Notes: generated from the letters alone by a model not told the origin. Counted from the stretch's first letter, positions 10,913 to 20,648 are shown. The stretch: 64,000 nucleotides of DNA from an uncultured Roseovarius sp. (GCA_951812895.1 OX638333.1:300366-364365); one strand, 5' to 3'. Program-made: numbers and translations.

Positions 10913-11890
10913 TTAGCCGCTGTGCAGCCTGCTCAGCAGGTCTTGGGCAGCATGGGTTGTTGTCACATCCCCCGCCGCAACCCGGTCCGCCAACCCCGCC
11001 ATTGCCGCCTTTGCCTCAGCCGTTTCCAATCGCGCCAATAGCCCTTGTTTCACTTCCTGTTCAAACCAGTACCGTGCCTGTTCGGCCCGGCGACCATCAA
11101 AAAACCCGTTCTCGCGCCGCCAGCTGGTCAGCGTCTGCATATCTTCCCATGCAACACTCAACCCATCTTCTTCCATCGCAGAAATCGTCATTGCCTTGGG
11201 AAATCCATCCGGGTCCTGCGGTCGCTTACGCAACAAACGCAGGGCACCGGAATAATCGGCGCAGGTCCGCATTGCTGCTGATTTCAGATCGCCATCCGCC
11301 TTGTTTACAAGGATAATATCAGCCATCTCCATGATCCCGCGTTTCACCCCCTGAAGCTCATCACCCCCTGCCGGGGCCAGCAGCAGAATGAAAAGGTCGG
11401 ACATTTCTGCCACAACCGTTTCCGACTGCCCAACCCCAACCGTTTCGATCAGGACCACGTCAAATCCCGCGGCCTCGCACACCGCCACAGCCTCCCGCGT
11501 GCGCCTTGCAACTCCGCCCAGATGCGTTTGGCTGGGGGATGGTCGGATAAAGGCATTGGGATCGCGTGACAGCCGCTCCATCCGCGTTTTATCCCCCAGG
11601 ATAGACCCGCCAGAGCGCACAGAACTGGGATCAACAGCCAGCACTGCCACCCGCAGACCCTGCGCCGTCAGCATCATGCCAAAGCTTTCAATAAACGTGG
11701 ATTTGCCAACCCCGGGCGTGCCCGAGAGGCCAATACGCACCGCTTGGCGCCCGGATTCTCTAAGTAATTCAATAAGATCGCCAGACATCTCACGATGATC
11801 AACCCGCGCACTTTCAATAAGTGTAATTGCCCGGGCCAACGCCCTGCGATCCCCCTTGATAATTTTCTCGCTGAGTTGTCCTATATCCAT
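10913..11890 (-). CDS. meaB: Methylmalonyl-CoA mutase-associated GTPase MeaB
   Basis: A 325-residue G3E-family GTPase (MeaB/ArgK) that protects and gates cobalamin loading of methylmalonyl-CoA or ethylmalonyl-CoA mutase. The Walker A motif GTPGVGKST is at residues 57-65. Further motifs are VLAVDPSS, the family stretch RTREAVAVCEAAGFDVVLIETVGVGQ, and the base-specificity motif NKADGD. Length and N-terminus fit the family. The mutase gene is not in this window. The gene is divergent from the DUF3108 gene, with 94 bases between the starts. Confidence 0.95.
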   Translation of the reverse strand: MDIGQLSEKIIKGDRRALARAITLIESARVDHREMSGDLIELLRESGRQAVRIGLSGTPGVGKSTFIESFGMMLTAQGLRVAVLAVDPSSVRSGGSILGDKTRMERLSRDPNAFIRPSPSQTHLGGVARRTREAVAVCEAAGFDVVLIETVGVGQSETVVAEMSDLFILLLAPAGGDELQGVKRGIMEMADIILVNKADGDLKSAAMRTCADYSGALRLLRKRPQDPDGFPKAMTISAMEEDGLSVAWEDMQTLTSWRRENGFFDGRRAEQARYWFEQEVKQGLLARLETAEAKAAMAGLADRVAAGDVTTTHAAQDLLSRLHSG

Positions 11891-11984
11891 GAACGCCGCC
11901 GGTGCTGAACGAATGTCAGAAACCTATGCCTTGGCGCATAGGGAAATGTCCAGAGATTCGGCGCTGACTTTAAGCGAGGGTGCT

Positions 11985-12686
11985 ATGCGTATTGGTTTGT
12001 TTATATTGGCTTTTGCCTTCGGTGCTGCTTCTGCACAGGCGCAGGAAAAGATGGCAGCAAAATTTGACGTGCGGCTATTGGGTGTAAAGATCGCAGAGTT
12101 CAGGCTTAATGCGACGACCAGCCAAAGCACCTACAATGCCAAGGCGACATTCGCCACGACCGGCGCCGCAGGCGCGCTGAAACGCCTGCACGCCGACGTC
12201 TCCGCCAAAGGCCGGTTGAGCGATGCAAATCCATCCCCACAAATCTATTCTGAAAGCATCGACAACGGTAAAAGGGTTACAAATCTGAAGGTTAGCTTTG
12301 CCGGTAACACACCAAAAATAATCGAGGGCGAAGCCGGTAGCAGCGTTCCCGCAGCAAATCCGAGAGGACTGCGGGGTTCTGTGGATCCGCTGACCGGCCT
12401 GTTCATCATTCTGCGAGATCAGCCTGCCGAAGATGTCTGCCGGGTCAATTCCAAGATTTTCGACGGTCACCGACTTGCCCGCATTACGCTAAACCAACGG
12501 CGAACAACGGAAAAAGGTGTCACCTGCACTGGTGAGTATCTCCGAGTTGATGGCTATTCAGATAGTGAACTTCGCCGCAAACGAACGACATTTACTGTCG
12601 ATTACGAGGCTAAGGGCACCCAGATGCGTGCCATGCGCGTCAGACTCAAAACCTCCTATGGCAAAGCAGCACTTGTTCGCCGATAA
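11985..12686 (+). CDS. DUF3108 domain protein, secreted
   Basis: A 233-residue protein with a signal peptide (MRIGLFILAFAFGAASAQAQ), then a DUF3108-type beta-rich domain beginning AAKFDVRLLGVKIAEF, including the segment SVDPLTGLFIILR and paired Cys at DVCRVN and GVTCTGEY. Function is unknown for the family; an envelope location is inferred. The ATG at 11985, with AAGCGAGGG upstream, is preferred over 11856 because it starts the signal peptide. The hrpB start codon follows the stop codon without a gap (TAAGTG), suggesting cotranscription. Confidence 0.8.
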   Translation: MRIGLFILAFAFGAASAQAQEKMAAKFDVRLLGVKIAEFRLNATTSQSTYNAKATFATTGAAGALKRLHADVSAKGRLSDANPSPQIYSESIDNGKRVTNLKVSFAGNTPKIIEGEAGSSVPAANPRGLRGSVDPLTGLFIILRDQPAEDVCRVNSKIFDGHRLARITLNQRRTTEKGVTCTGEYLRVDGYSDSELRRKRTTFTVDYEAKGTQMRAMRVRLKTSYGKAALVRR

Positions 12687-15146
12687 GTGGCTATGATCAC
12701 ACCTGACCTGCCCATTCAAGACGCCATTGCCCCATTGTTAAAGGCGCTAGCGCAAGTTGGGCGCGCGGTTCTGCAGGCCCCTCCTGGGGCAGGCAAAACC
12801 ACTGTGGTACCACTGAAAATCTTGCAGAAGGGCCTAACAGACGGACGCCTATTGATGTTGGAGCCCCGTCGCCTTGCCGCCCGTACCGCAGCAGAACGCA
12901 TGGCGCAAACGCTGGGGGAAAAGGTCGGCCAAACAGTGGGTTACCGCGTCAGAGGAGAGGCCAAAACTTCCTCGGCCACCCGTATTGAGGTCGTCACAGA
13001 AGGTATTCTAACCCGCATGATCCAATCTGATCCGGGCCTGTCGGGCATTGGCGCGGTCATCTTTGATGAATTTCACGAACGATCCCTCAACGCCGATCTG
13101 GGCCTTGCATTGTGCCTCGAAATCGCCGGCGCCTTGCGTGAAGATTTGATCCTGTTGGCGATGTCCGCAACGCTAGATGCCAGTCCTGTTGCTGCGCTGA
13201 TGGGCGATGTTCCGGTAATCACATCCGAAGGGCGTAGTTTCCCCGTTGAAATCCACCACCTTCCCCGCCCAATGCCCAAGCAAGCACGGTTTGAAAGCGC
13301 GTTGGCCAATCTGGTGGTGCAAGCTGCCTCAGAAACCGATGGCGGCATTCTGGTCTTTCTTCCGGGTGAAGGGGAAATTCGGCGTACAGAAGCTCTGCTA
13401 AAGGATCGCCTGGGCGATAATTCTGATGTCCTGCCGCTTTACGGGGCAATGGATTTTGCCAAACAAAGGGCCGTCCTTGCACCATCAGGATCCACCCGCA
13501 AAATCATACTCGCCACCTCTATTGCGGAAACTTCGCTGACTATTCCAGACATCAGCGTTGTCGTCGACGGTGGCCGGGCGCGTCGTGCAAGGTTTGACCC
13601 CGCCTCTGGCATGTCGCGACTGGTGACTGAACCAGTGTCCCGCGCGGAGGCAACACAACGCACAGGCCGCGCAGGCCGTGTAGCGAACGGGACATGCTAT
13701 CGTTTGTGGACCAAAGGGCAGGAAGGGGCTTTGGCCGCCTATCCTCCGGCGGAAATCGAAACAACGGATTTGTCAGGCCTCGTGCTCGAATTGGCACTTT
13801 GGGGGGCTGCACCCGAAGAGCTCGCCTTTCTCACCCCGCCCAATTCGGGCAGCTACGCCGAAGCGCAGGCTTTGTTGCGGATGCTGGGGGCGCTGGATGC
13901 AAATGATCGGATCACCAGCCACGGCAAAATACTTGCTGCACTGCCACTGCATCCCCGACTTGGTCACATGCTCACCATTGCAGGTCCGGATGCGGCGCCC
14001 CTTGCCGCGCTTCTGGCGGATCGCGATCCTCTTGCACGGGGCGCGGCGGTTGATTTGTCTCTTCGCCTCGCCGCCCTGCGAGACCTCAAATCATACACCT
14101 CTCACTATCCACATCCAGCCAATCGAAACGCTATTGTGCGGATCAAGGCAGAAGCATGCCGCTTGGCAAGTCATTGTAAAAAAACCCAAAATCCCGGCCT
14201 TAGCGACGCCGCGACCGCGGCGCTTGCCTATCCCGACCGGATCGGCCTGCGCCGTCCGGGCGACGCACCACGTTATGTTCTCTCAGGCGGAAAAGGCGCT
14301 GTTTTGCCTGATGGGGATGATCTTTCCGGCATTCGATTGCTTGTGGCCACCGATCTTGACGGAAATCCCCGTGAGGCGCGCATCAGGCAGGCCATTACGC
14401 TGTCTGCGGCAGAGTTGCGCAGCCTCTATTCGGATCAAATCAATTGGTATGAGATCTGCGAATGGTCCCGGCGGGACAGGCGCGTCATTGCCCGCAGACA
14501 AGAGAAGTTTGGCGCGCTTATCCTTGATGACCGGCAATGGAAAGATGCCGACCCGGCCGCACTGGCCCGTGCCATGATCGACGGGGTTCGGGATCTGGGG
14601 CTGAACTGGTCCGATGCCAGTCGCCGGTTTGCAGCACGTGCCAGGCTTTTGCACGCTGCTGATGAAACCTTTCCTGATATGAGTGATAGCGCTCTCTTGG
14701 ATACGCTCGATGACTGGTTGTTACCCCACCTTACCGGAGTGTCAGCAGCACAGCATTGGAAGGCCTTTGATATGCTTGGTGCATTGCGGGCACTGTTCAG
14801 CTGGGAACAAATGCAACAGCTAGATCAAAAGATTCCGGCACATTTCAACACTCCGCTGGGGCGGAAAATTCCGATAGACTATTCAGGCGACCACCCTGAG
14901 ATTAACCTGCGTCTTCAGGAAATGTTCGGGCAAACCAAGCATCCGGTCGTGGGCAACACACCGTTGCGCGTCACGCTTTTGTCTCCGGCTGGGCGCCCTG
15001 TTCAAACCACGCTGGATTTGCCGGGATTCTGGTCCTCATCCTATGCCGATGTGCGCAAAGATATGCGTGGACGCTACCCCAAACATCCCTGGCCCGAGGA
15101 CCCTACCGTCGCCGATCCAACGCTTCGGGCAAAAAGACGGCGCTAA
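12687..15146 (+). CDS. hrpB: ATP-dependent RNA helicase HrpB
   Basis: An 819-residue DEAH-type helicase of the HrpB family. Visible motifs are Walker A APPGAGKTT at residues 31-39, the Ib-like region TEGILTRM, DEFHERS (DExH box), the SAT motif (MSATLD), VFLPGEGEIRR, ATSIAETSLTIPD, and the family sequence QRTGRAGR. A long C-terminal HrpB-specific region follows. The precise physiological RNA target in bacteria is not established. The GTG at 12687 abuts the preceding stop; an ATG at 12693 is an equally possible start. The gene converges on the MttB-like gene, with only 2 bases between the stops. Confidence 0.93.
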   Translation: MAMITPDLPIQDAIAPLLKALAQVGRAVLQAPPGAGKTTVVPLKILQKGLTDGRLLMLEPRRLAARTAAERMAQTLGEKVGQTVGYRVRGEAKTSSATRIEVVTEGILTRMIQSDPGLSGIGAVIFDEFHERSLNADLGLALCLEIAGALREDLILLAMSATLDASPVAALMGDVPVITSEGRSFPVEIHHLPRPMPKQARFESALANLVVQAASETDGGILVFLPGEGEIRRTEALLKDRLGDNSDVLPLYGAMDFAKQRAVLAPSGSTRKIILATSIAETSLTIPDISVVVDGGRARRARFDPASGMSRLVTEPVSRAEATQRTGRAGRVANGTCYRLWTKGQEGALAAYPPAEIETTDLSGLVLELALWGAAPEELAFLTPPNSGSYAEAQALLRMLGALDANDRITSHGKILAALPLHPRLGHMLTIAGPDAAPLAALLADRDPLARGAAVDLSLRLAALRDLKSYTSHYPHPANRNAIVRIKAEACRLASHCKKTQNPGLSDAATAALAYPDRIGLRRPGDAPRYVLSGGKGAVLPDGDDLSGIRLLVATDLDGNPREARIRQAITLSAAELRSLYSDQINWYEICEWSRRDRRVIARRQEKFGALILDDRQWKDADPAALARAMIDGVRDLGLNWSDASRRFAARARLLHAADETFPDMSDSALLDTLDDWLLPHLTGVSAAQHWKAFDMLGALRALFSWEQMQQLDQKIPAHFNTPLGRKIPIDYSGDHPEINLRLQEMFGQTKHPVVGNTPLRVTLLSPAGRPVQTTLDLPGFWSSSYADVRKDMRGRYPKHPWPEDPTVADPTLRAKRRR

Positions 15147-15148
15147 GT

Positions 15149-16711
15149 TTAAAAATCTGTCGGCGCTCCGCCTTCGGTTTTGCGACGCTCGACAAACGCT
15201 GCCAGTTCCTCGCGTATCGACACCTCCATTGGCGGCGCCTCGAACCCAGAAATGATATCCTGGAACACCTGATGCGCGCGTTGGGCTGTCCAGACACCGC
15301 CAGCGGCTTCCCACGCTTCGTAGTTTCGCCAATCAGACAGAAACGGCTGATAAAAGGCGGTGGTGTAACGGTCCTGAGTGTGTTGAATTCCAAAGAAATG
15401 GCCCTGATCACCGACTTCGCGCACAGCCTCGACAGCGATTTCATCCGGGCCTGTGGCTGTAAGAACGGGATCCATATAGCGTTGAATATGCTGTAATATT
15501 TCGCAATCCATAATGAATTTTTCAGGCGAGGCAATCAAACCACCTTCGAGCCAGCCTGCCGCGTGATAGACGAGGTTCGCGCCCGATTGCACCGCCGACC
15601 AAAGGCTGTTGGAGGTTTCCCAAATCGACTGCCCGTCGGGCACATTCGCAGCGCATACCCCGCTGGCGCGCATCGGCAAATTGTAGAATCGGGCCATTTG
15701 GCCGGTCATTTGTGTGGCACGCATGTATTCAGGCGTTCCAAAGGCCGGCGCACCAGATTTCATGTCCACATTCGATGTGAATGTCCCGATGGCACAACAG
15801 GCCCCCGGGCGGATCAACTGGGCCAGAACCACCGCGACCAACCCCTCAGCCAGCGATTGAGCGACAGCACCTGACATCGTGACCGGTGCCATGGCTCCTG
15901 CCAGTGTAAAGGGCGTAACTACCAATCCCTGATTGCGACGCGCCAGACGCATCCAGCCATCCAGCATCGGATAATCATGTTTGAGCGGTGAGGTGGAATT
16001 GATGTTGGTGTACATCTTGGGGCTTGCCTCGAACTCCTCATCCGAGAAGCCCCCCGCAATGCGCACCATTTCCATCACATCCTCGACACGCTCTTTCCCC
16101 AGGCAATAGGCATGGGCAACCTTGTCGGTCAGCGTGAGCTTGTCATAGAGCACATCAAGATGGCGGATACTGGCGTGAATATCCTGCGGCTCAACAGGGT
16201 AACCGCCGACAAAATGAATGCAGTTGAAATACTGGCTGAGCTTGAGCAAATTTGCACACATCTCGCGTGTGCCGGTTACCTTGCGGCCAAGGTTCATGTC
16301 CCAGTAACTGGGAGGTGATGAAACATTGCCAAACAACAGGTTTTTCCCACCGATTGTCACGGTACGCTCGGGGTTTCGGGGGGTAATTGTCCACTGGCTT
16401 GGCGCTTTGGCGATTTGCTCCATCACGAAATCGCGCCCCATGCGGACGTTTTCTCCGTCAATGGTGCACCCACCCGAAGCGCGCAGGATTTCGATTGCTT
16501 CTTCATTCAGAAATTCGATTCCAATCTCTTCCAGAATGCGCATCGCACCATCGTGAATTGCCTCAACCCCTGCCTCATCCAGAGGCTCTGTTGGCCGGTC
16601 GATGTTTGTCAGCGGGGCCCATGGCATTTGATCAATTGCATCGGTGCCGCGACGGTCCATGTTACCAGCGCGCCCGCCGCCGCGTTTTCTGCGTTGTGTA
16701 TTTCGTGCCAT
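15149..16711 (-). CDS. Trimethylamine methyltransferase (MttB) family protein, non-pyrrolysine
   Basis: A 520-residue MttB-superfamily protein, normal length for the family. The N-terminus is basic (RNTQRRKRGGGR), followed by a TIM-barrel type sequence with GYPVEPQDIHASIRHL, PFTLAGAMAPVTMSGA and GAPAFGTPEYM. Archaeal MttB reads an internal UAG as pyrrolysine; here the frame has no in-frame TAG and ends at TAA, so it belongs to the non-Pyl group that includes glycine betaine methyltransferase MtgB. It would transfer a methyl group from a quaternary amine to a corrinoid protein. No corrinoid protein or reductive activator gene adjoins it. The substrate is unknown. Confidence 0.88.
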   Translation of the reverse strand: MARNTQRRKRGGGRAGNMDRRGTDAIDQMPWAPLTNIDRPTEPLDEAGVEAIHDGAMRILEEIGIEFLNEEAIEILRASGGCTIDGENVRMGRDFVMEQIAKAPSQWTITPRNPERTVTIGGKNLLFGNVSSPPSYWDMNLGRKVTGTREMCANLLKLSQYFNCIHFVGGYPVEPQDIHASIRHLDVLYDKLTLTDKVAHAYCLGKERVEDVMEMVRIAGGFSDEEFEASPKMYTNINSTSPLKHDYPMLDGWMRLARRNQGLVVTPFTLAGAMAPVTMSGAVAQSLAEGLVAVVLAQLIRPGACCAIGTFTSNVDMKSGAPAFGTPEYMRATQMTGQMARFYNLPMRASGVCAANVPDGQSIWETSNSLWSAVQSGANLVYHAAGWLEGGLIASPEKFIMDCEILQHIQRYMDPVLTATGPDEIAVEAVREVGDQGHFFGIQHTQDRYTTAFYQPFLSDWRNYEAWEAAGGVWTAQRAHQVFQDIISGFEAPPMEVSIREELAAFVERRKTEGGAPTDF

Positions 16712-16799
16712 GATGGACCTCCGGTCTGTGCTTACCTTATGGAACCACCCTCACCGGCAAGAGGTATGTCATTTTGCGACGTATTCTGTCGTATTTATT

Positions 16800-17705
16800 T
16801 TATCGGTATGACGGCGCCCCGGACGTGTCGCGCCCGGTGACCCAAAGATAGATCGCCAAGCTTCCAATCACGACGCCCCCGCCAAGCAACATCTGAACCG
16901 TAGGCTGCTCACCGATACCCAGCCAAACCCAGTACGGGCCAAGAACAGTTTCTAACAGCATCAACAGGCTCACATTGGCCGCTTGTGTGAAACGCGATGC
17001 ATAGGACAGCATGAATATCGATACCGGCAACAAAAATGCCCCTGAGATAACAATTGGCCAGATGCGCCCGTCTGTCATCATTTCATTACCGGTAATCGCC
17101 AACCCGGTTGACCCCGCAACAATGGCACCACAACCAATCATCAGCAAAATGGGCAAGTCGGGCCGCACACGTATCACAACAAAATTCAGCGCCAGAACAA
17201 AGGCAACAACCAGACCAAAACCTACGCCAACTATTGCTTGCAGGTTAGGCTGCGCAAAACCACCTTCATCGCCGGACACCGCAATGCCGATGCCCAAAGC
17301 AACCGCTATTATCGCACCCCATGTCGCCGGTCGCGCTCGCTCTCTCAGAATGATCCAGGCAAGCAAAGCGGCAAACACCGGCACCGTCGCGACGCCCAGT
17401 AGGACAAACGCCACAGGAGCCAGCGCGACACCAAGACAAAAACATATGGAATTAAAAAATTGGCACATGATCACGGTCAGACCTGACCCCTTAAAGACAT
17501 GGCCGATATCGCGTCGGCGATGTTGACTGAGGATCAGCCAGATGCCGATCATCACAGCTCCCATGCACAGCCCCCGCCAGGCGACCATCTGAAACCCGCC
17601 CATTCCCGAAAGTCGCATCAACAAAGCATCCGGAGATAAAACCAGAACGCCGATCGCTGCCAACATTGTTCCAGAAAGCGTCGCGTGCCTCAACACTTCA
17701 GCCAT
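16800..17705 (-). CDS. EamA/DMT family transporter
   Basis: A 301-residue membrane protein with about ten hydrophobic helices in two homologous halves, typical of EamA (drug/metabolite transporter) permeases. Examples are GTMLAAIGVLVLSPDALLM at the start and LLMLLETVLGPYWVWLGIGEQP near the end, the recurring EamA helix pattern. The substrate cannot be inferred. Its first 16 bases overlap the 3' end of the HAD hydrolase gene on the same strand, so the two are probably cotranscribed and translationally coupled. Confidence 0.88.
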   Translation of the reverse strand: MAEVLRHATLSGTMLAAIGVLVLSPDALLMRLSGMGGFQMVAWRGLCMGAVMIGIWLILSQHRRRDIGHVFKGSGLTVIMCQFFNSICFCLGVALAPVAFVLLGVATVPVFAALLAWIILRERARPATWGAIIAVALGIGIAVSGDEGGFAQPNLQAIVGVGFGLVVAFVLALNFVVIRVRPDLPILLMIGCGAIVAGSTGLAITGNEMMTDGRIWPIVISGAFLLPVSIFMLSYASRFTQAANVSLLMLLETVLGPYWVWLGIGEQPTVQMLLGGGVVIGSLAIYLWVTGRDTSGAPSYR

Positions 17706-18394
17706 TCGAGGATATGGCCAATATCGGGCAACACAGCATCGGCAAGTGGAAACAAATCTGATCGCGTCGCTGTCCCTGTAAGAACGCCGATGGTCTGCAT
17801 CCCTGCCCGCCGCCCGGCGAGCAGATCATGGTTGCTGTCACCAACCATGGCAACACGCGCAGGCTCTAGCCCCATCACACGCGCAAAAGCCAATAGAGGA
17901 TCGGGTTCTGGTTTAGCGCCATGGCCGGAATCAAACCCGGCGATAAAGTCAAAGTTGTTCTCAACCTCAGCCGACCGAAGATGTGCACGCGCACCAAATT
18001 CAGAATCATTGGTCATCACACCCAATACGATGCCCTGACCCGAAAGAGCGTTCAAAAACGGTGCCAGTGGAACAGCTGGCGACAACGAGGTTTCGGCAGC
18101 ACGGATCATCAGCAACTCTTCTAACGCGTCGACATCCCGGCCGGGCAAAGCTGATCCAACACATTCGGCAACTTCCCGGTTCGTATTCGCTATGACGGGG
18201 CTTGTGGGCAGAAATTTTTCAGACGCCAGATCGAAATGCATTGTCGCGGCAAGGCGCTCTTGGGTATCAACACAACCTTCCGACAATTCATCGATCAACG
18301 CGGCGCCCCAGCTGCTCCATGTGGCATGGAAATCAAACAAGGTTCCATCCTTGTCAAACAACAGCCCGTCAACCTTTGTCACCGGTTTGTTCAT
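17690..18394 (-). CDS. HAD-family hydrolase (phosphoglycolate phosphatase-like)
   Basis: A 234-residue haloacid dehalogenase-superfamily protein. The motif I nucleophile is in LLFDKDGTLFDF (family DxDGT with DKDGT), motif II is the VMTNDS region, motif III Lys is in KPEPDP, and motif IV is VGDSNHDLLAGRRAG. This resembles phosphoglycolate phosphatases and small sugar-phosphate phosphatases. The ATG at 18394 follows an AGAGGA site; a much longer upstream extension (to 18583) is read against the DUF3572 gene and is not protein-like. It overlaps the EamA gene by 16 bases. Confidence 0.9.
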   Translation of the reverse strand: MNKPVTKVDGLLFDKDGTLFDFHATWSSWGAALIDELSEGCVDTQERLAATMHFDLASEKFLPTSPVIANTNREVAECVGSALPGRDVDALEELLMIRAAETSLSPAVPLAPFLNALSGQGIVLGVMTNDSEFGARAHLRSAEVENNFDFIAGFDSGHGAKPEPDPLLAFARVMGLEPARVAMVGDSNHDLLAGRRAGMQTIGVLTGTATRSDLFPLADAVLPDIGHILEWLKC

Positions 18395-18404
18395 CTTTTT
18401 TCCT

Positions 18405-18686
18405 CTACGTCCAGTGCATCCCGGCGCCACCTGACAGGTGCATCTGCGCGTGTAGTGGTGCCTCATTCGGCAGGTCATAGTCAGCGCAAAACGCCAGTAT
18501 CCAAGCATCATCCATAAGCAGGAAATCCAGAACGGACCCAAGGAAATCAGGATCTTGCGCGCCAATCGCCAAATCTTCGGCATTAGCCCCGGTGGATCCC
18601 ATGAAGATCGGCAAAAGCTCTTCGTTTCCGGCCAGCCAGGCCAGGCAGTTCAGCGCAATCGTTTCGGCAGATTGTTGCGACAACAT
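18405..18686 (-). CDS. DUF3572 domain protein
   Basis: A 93-residue acidic helical protein of the DUF3572 family, recognised from SAETIALNCLAWLAGNEE and the central DPDFLGSVLDFLLMDDAWILAFC. The family is common in alphaproteobacteria and its function is unknown. It lies 10 bases upstream of the HAD gene on the same strand, so it probably leads a three-gene operon (DUF3572, HAD hydrolase, EamA transporter). It is divergent from the diguanylate cyclase gene. Confidence 0.85.
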   Translation of the reverse strand: MLSQQSAETIALNCLAWLAGNEELLPIFMGSTGANAEDLAIGAQDPDFLGSVLDFLLMDDAWILAFCADYDLPNEAPLHAQMHLSGGAGMHWT

Positions 18687-18776
18687 TGAAAGCCTTAATT
18701 TTCAGAAAGGATTTTTTAACTTCTGCACTGGATAGTTAATGCAGCAAAAAGGGCAAGTGCGAAAGGCGCGACGTCA

Positions 18777-20168
18777 ATGTCAGGGAAAATTCTGATTGCA
18801 GATGAACTTGCGACCAACAGAATTGTGCTGAAAGTAAAGCTTTCGGCGGCGTTTTACACGACAGTTCAGGCGAGCACGACCAATGAAACGGTTCAGATGG
18901 CCGCACAGGAACAGCCCGATTTGATCCTTATAAGTGCAGGTTTGCAGATCGAAAACTACACAGCGTTTGTTCAGACCCTGCACGCGGCACAACCGGGCAG
19001 GGCAGTACCCGTTGTATTCCTGATTCCGGAAGAATCTCCCAAGGTCCGGCTGGCTGCATTACAGGCGGGTGCCAATGACGTAATCTGCAAACCGCTTGAA
19101 GGTCCTCTATTTCTTGCAAAACTGCGCAACCTGATGCGGCAGAGCCAGCAGGACAGCGACCTTCGCGAACACGCAGAAACCGCAGAGGCGCTCGGACTTG
19201 CAGAAGACCCTGCTCAGTTCACCCGGCCTGCCCGGATCGCCATATTCGATTCAGACCGCACCAAAGCATGTATTTTGAAGTCTGGACTGGCTGGACTGTG
19301 TGGGCACAACATCACCGCTATGGATATCGAAACCATCGATACCCTGGCACAGACACCACATCAGATCGATGTTGTTTTGGTCTGCCTGTCCGGTTCGCCC
19401 GAAGAGGACGGGTTGAGACTGATCGCCGATCTGCGCGCCGCCCCGCAAACCCGACACGCGAGATTGATTGCAACACTGGATGAACCGTTTCAGAGACACG
19501 CCGGCACGATTCTTGATCTCGGGGCCAATGATGTCGTGCCAAATGGCGTCAACCTGCGTGAGCTGTCCCTGCGTTTGTTGATGCAGCTGCATCAGAAAAC
19601 CACAAATGACCGAATGCGCAAAAGGTTGAACAACGGATTGCAGGCAGCGGCAATTGATCCACTAACCGGCCTCTACAATCGCCGATATGCATTTTCATGT
19701 GCCAGCAAAATGATCAGAAAGGCCAGGCAAGACCGAAAAACACTCGCCGTGATGGTTGCTGACATCGATTTTTTCAAATCCGTGAATGACACTTACGGGC
19801 ATGGCGTGGGGGATATTGCGCTTTCGGTCACATCGCGCCGTTTGAAAGAGGCTTTGCAACCTGATGATCTGATCGCTCGTATCGGCGGTGAGGAATTTCT
19901 CATTATTCTTAACGACACCGACGCGATGAGCTCGCGGCGGATGGCGAGCCGTCTGTGCCATCTGATCCGAAAAAATCCGATTCCGGTGAAAGGGCTTTCA
20001 GAAACCATTAGACTAACTATCAGCATCGGTGTTTCGCTGTTCGTACCCGGACACCCTGAAACAGATGTTTCGGCGGATGCGCTGATCGGACAAGCGGACA
20101 AAGCTCTGTATCGTTCCAAATCCGGAGGCCGCGATACGGTCACCGTCACAACGAGAAGTGCCGCATAA
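18777..20168 (+). CDS. PleD-like diguanylate cyclase with degenerate receivers
   Basis: A 463-residue protein with two receiver-like domains (about 1-120 and 150-275) and a C-terminal GGDEF domain (about 300-455), the architecture of PleD. The GGEEF active-site motif is at residues 370-374, so cyclic-di-GMP synthesis is expected. In the first receiver the phospho-acceptor position carries Ser53 instead of Asp (PDLILISAG), and the second also lacks it (VVLVCLSG). The inhibitory RxxD site before GGEEF reads QPDD, so product inhibition through the canonical I-site looks lost. It converges on the CpxP-like gene with no gap between the stops. Confidence 0.92.
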   Translation: MSGKILIADELATNRIVLKVKLSAAFYTTVQASTTNETVQMAAQEQPDLILISAGLQIENYTAFVQTLHAAQPGRAVPVVFLIPEESPKVRLAALQAGANDVICKPLEGPLFLAKLRNLMRQSQQDSDLREHAETAEALGLAEDPAQFTRPARIAIFDSDRTKACILKSGLAGLCGHNITAMDIETIDTLAQTPHQIDVVLVCLSGSPEEDGLRLIADLRAAPQTRHARLIATLDEPFQRHAGTILDLGANDVVPNGVNLRELSLRLLMQLHQKTTNDRMRKRLNNGLQAAAIDPLTGLYNRRYAFSCASKMIRKARQDRKTLAVMVADIDFFKSVNDTYGHGVGDIALSVTSRRLKEALQPDDLIARIGGEEFLIILNDTDAMSSRRMASRLCHLIRKNPIPVKGLSETIRLTISIGVSLFVPGHPETDVSADALIGQADKALYRSKSGGRDTVTVTTRSAA

Positions 20169-20648
20169 TCAATGGCGTCTGTGCAGTGTCTTTTTTAAAC
20201 GGCGTGCATAGTCTTCCCGCTCTTCGAGCGACATCGCGGACAGACGGTCGATCAAGAGAGATCTACCAAGCTTAAAACGTTGCTGATACGGAGCCTGTAC
20301 CGCATCCATTCGCTCGCGCACCAGATCGGCATCAAATGGCTCTGACAACAGTGCGTCTGCCAACGCATCATAAGATTGCGAGCGCGAGACCCGACTAAGT
20401 CCGGCGTCCTCCATGGCCGCGCGCATCTGGTCACCCATCGCATGGCGATCCTCATGCGAGAGTGCGCGCACCATCGGGCCGCCTCGACCTTCCATTCCGG
20501 CAGTATGATGAGACCGCCACTTGCCGCCTGACAACAACGCACCACCAATCGCACCGATCACTAATAAATTAAGTGCGAGAGAGACCACCAAAAGCACCTT
20601 TCCCCAGTTCCCGTGCCGCTTCGTTTGTTTTTCGTTAAGATCCGCCAT
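20169..20648 (-). CDS. Periplasmic heavy-metal-sensor/CpxP-like protein
   Basis: A 159-residue protein with a short cytoplasmic N-terminus, one membrane anchor (VLLVVSLALNLLVIGAIGGALL), then a helical periplasmic domain with His-rich HHTAG and repeated Arg/Glu helices ending RLKKTLHRRH. This fits the periplasmic heavy metal sensor / Spy-CpxP-like group. The ATG at 20648 overlaps the upstream stop by one base (TGATG); a GTG at 20651 is also possible. It is the last gene of the sigma-factor operon and plausibly senses envelope stress for it (inference). Confidence 0.8.
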   Translation of the reverse strand: MADLNEKQTKRHGNWGKVLLVVSLALNLLVIGAIGGALLSGGKWRSHHTAGMEGRGGPMVRALSHEDRHAMGDQMRAAMEDAGLSRVSRSQSYDALADALLSEPFDADLVRERMDAVQAPYQQRFKLGRSLLIDRLSAMSLEEREDYARRLKKTLHRRH

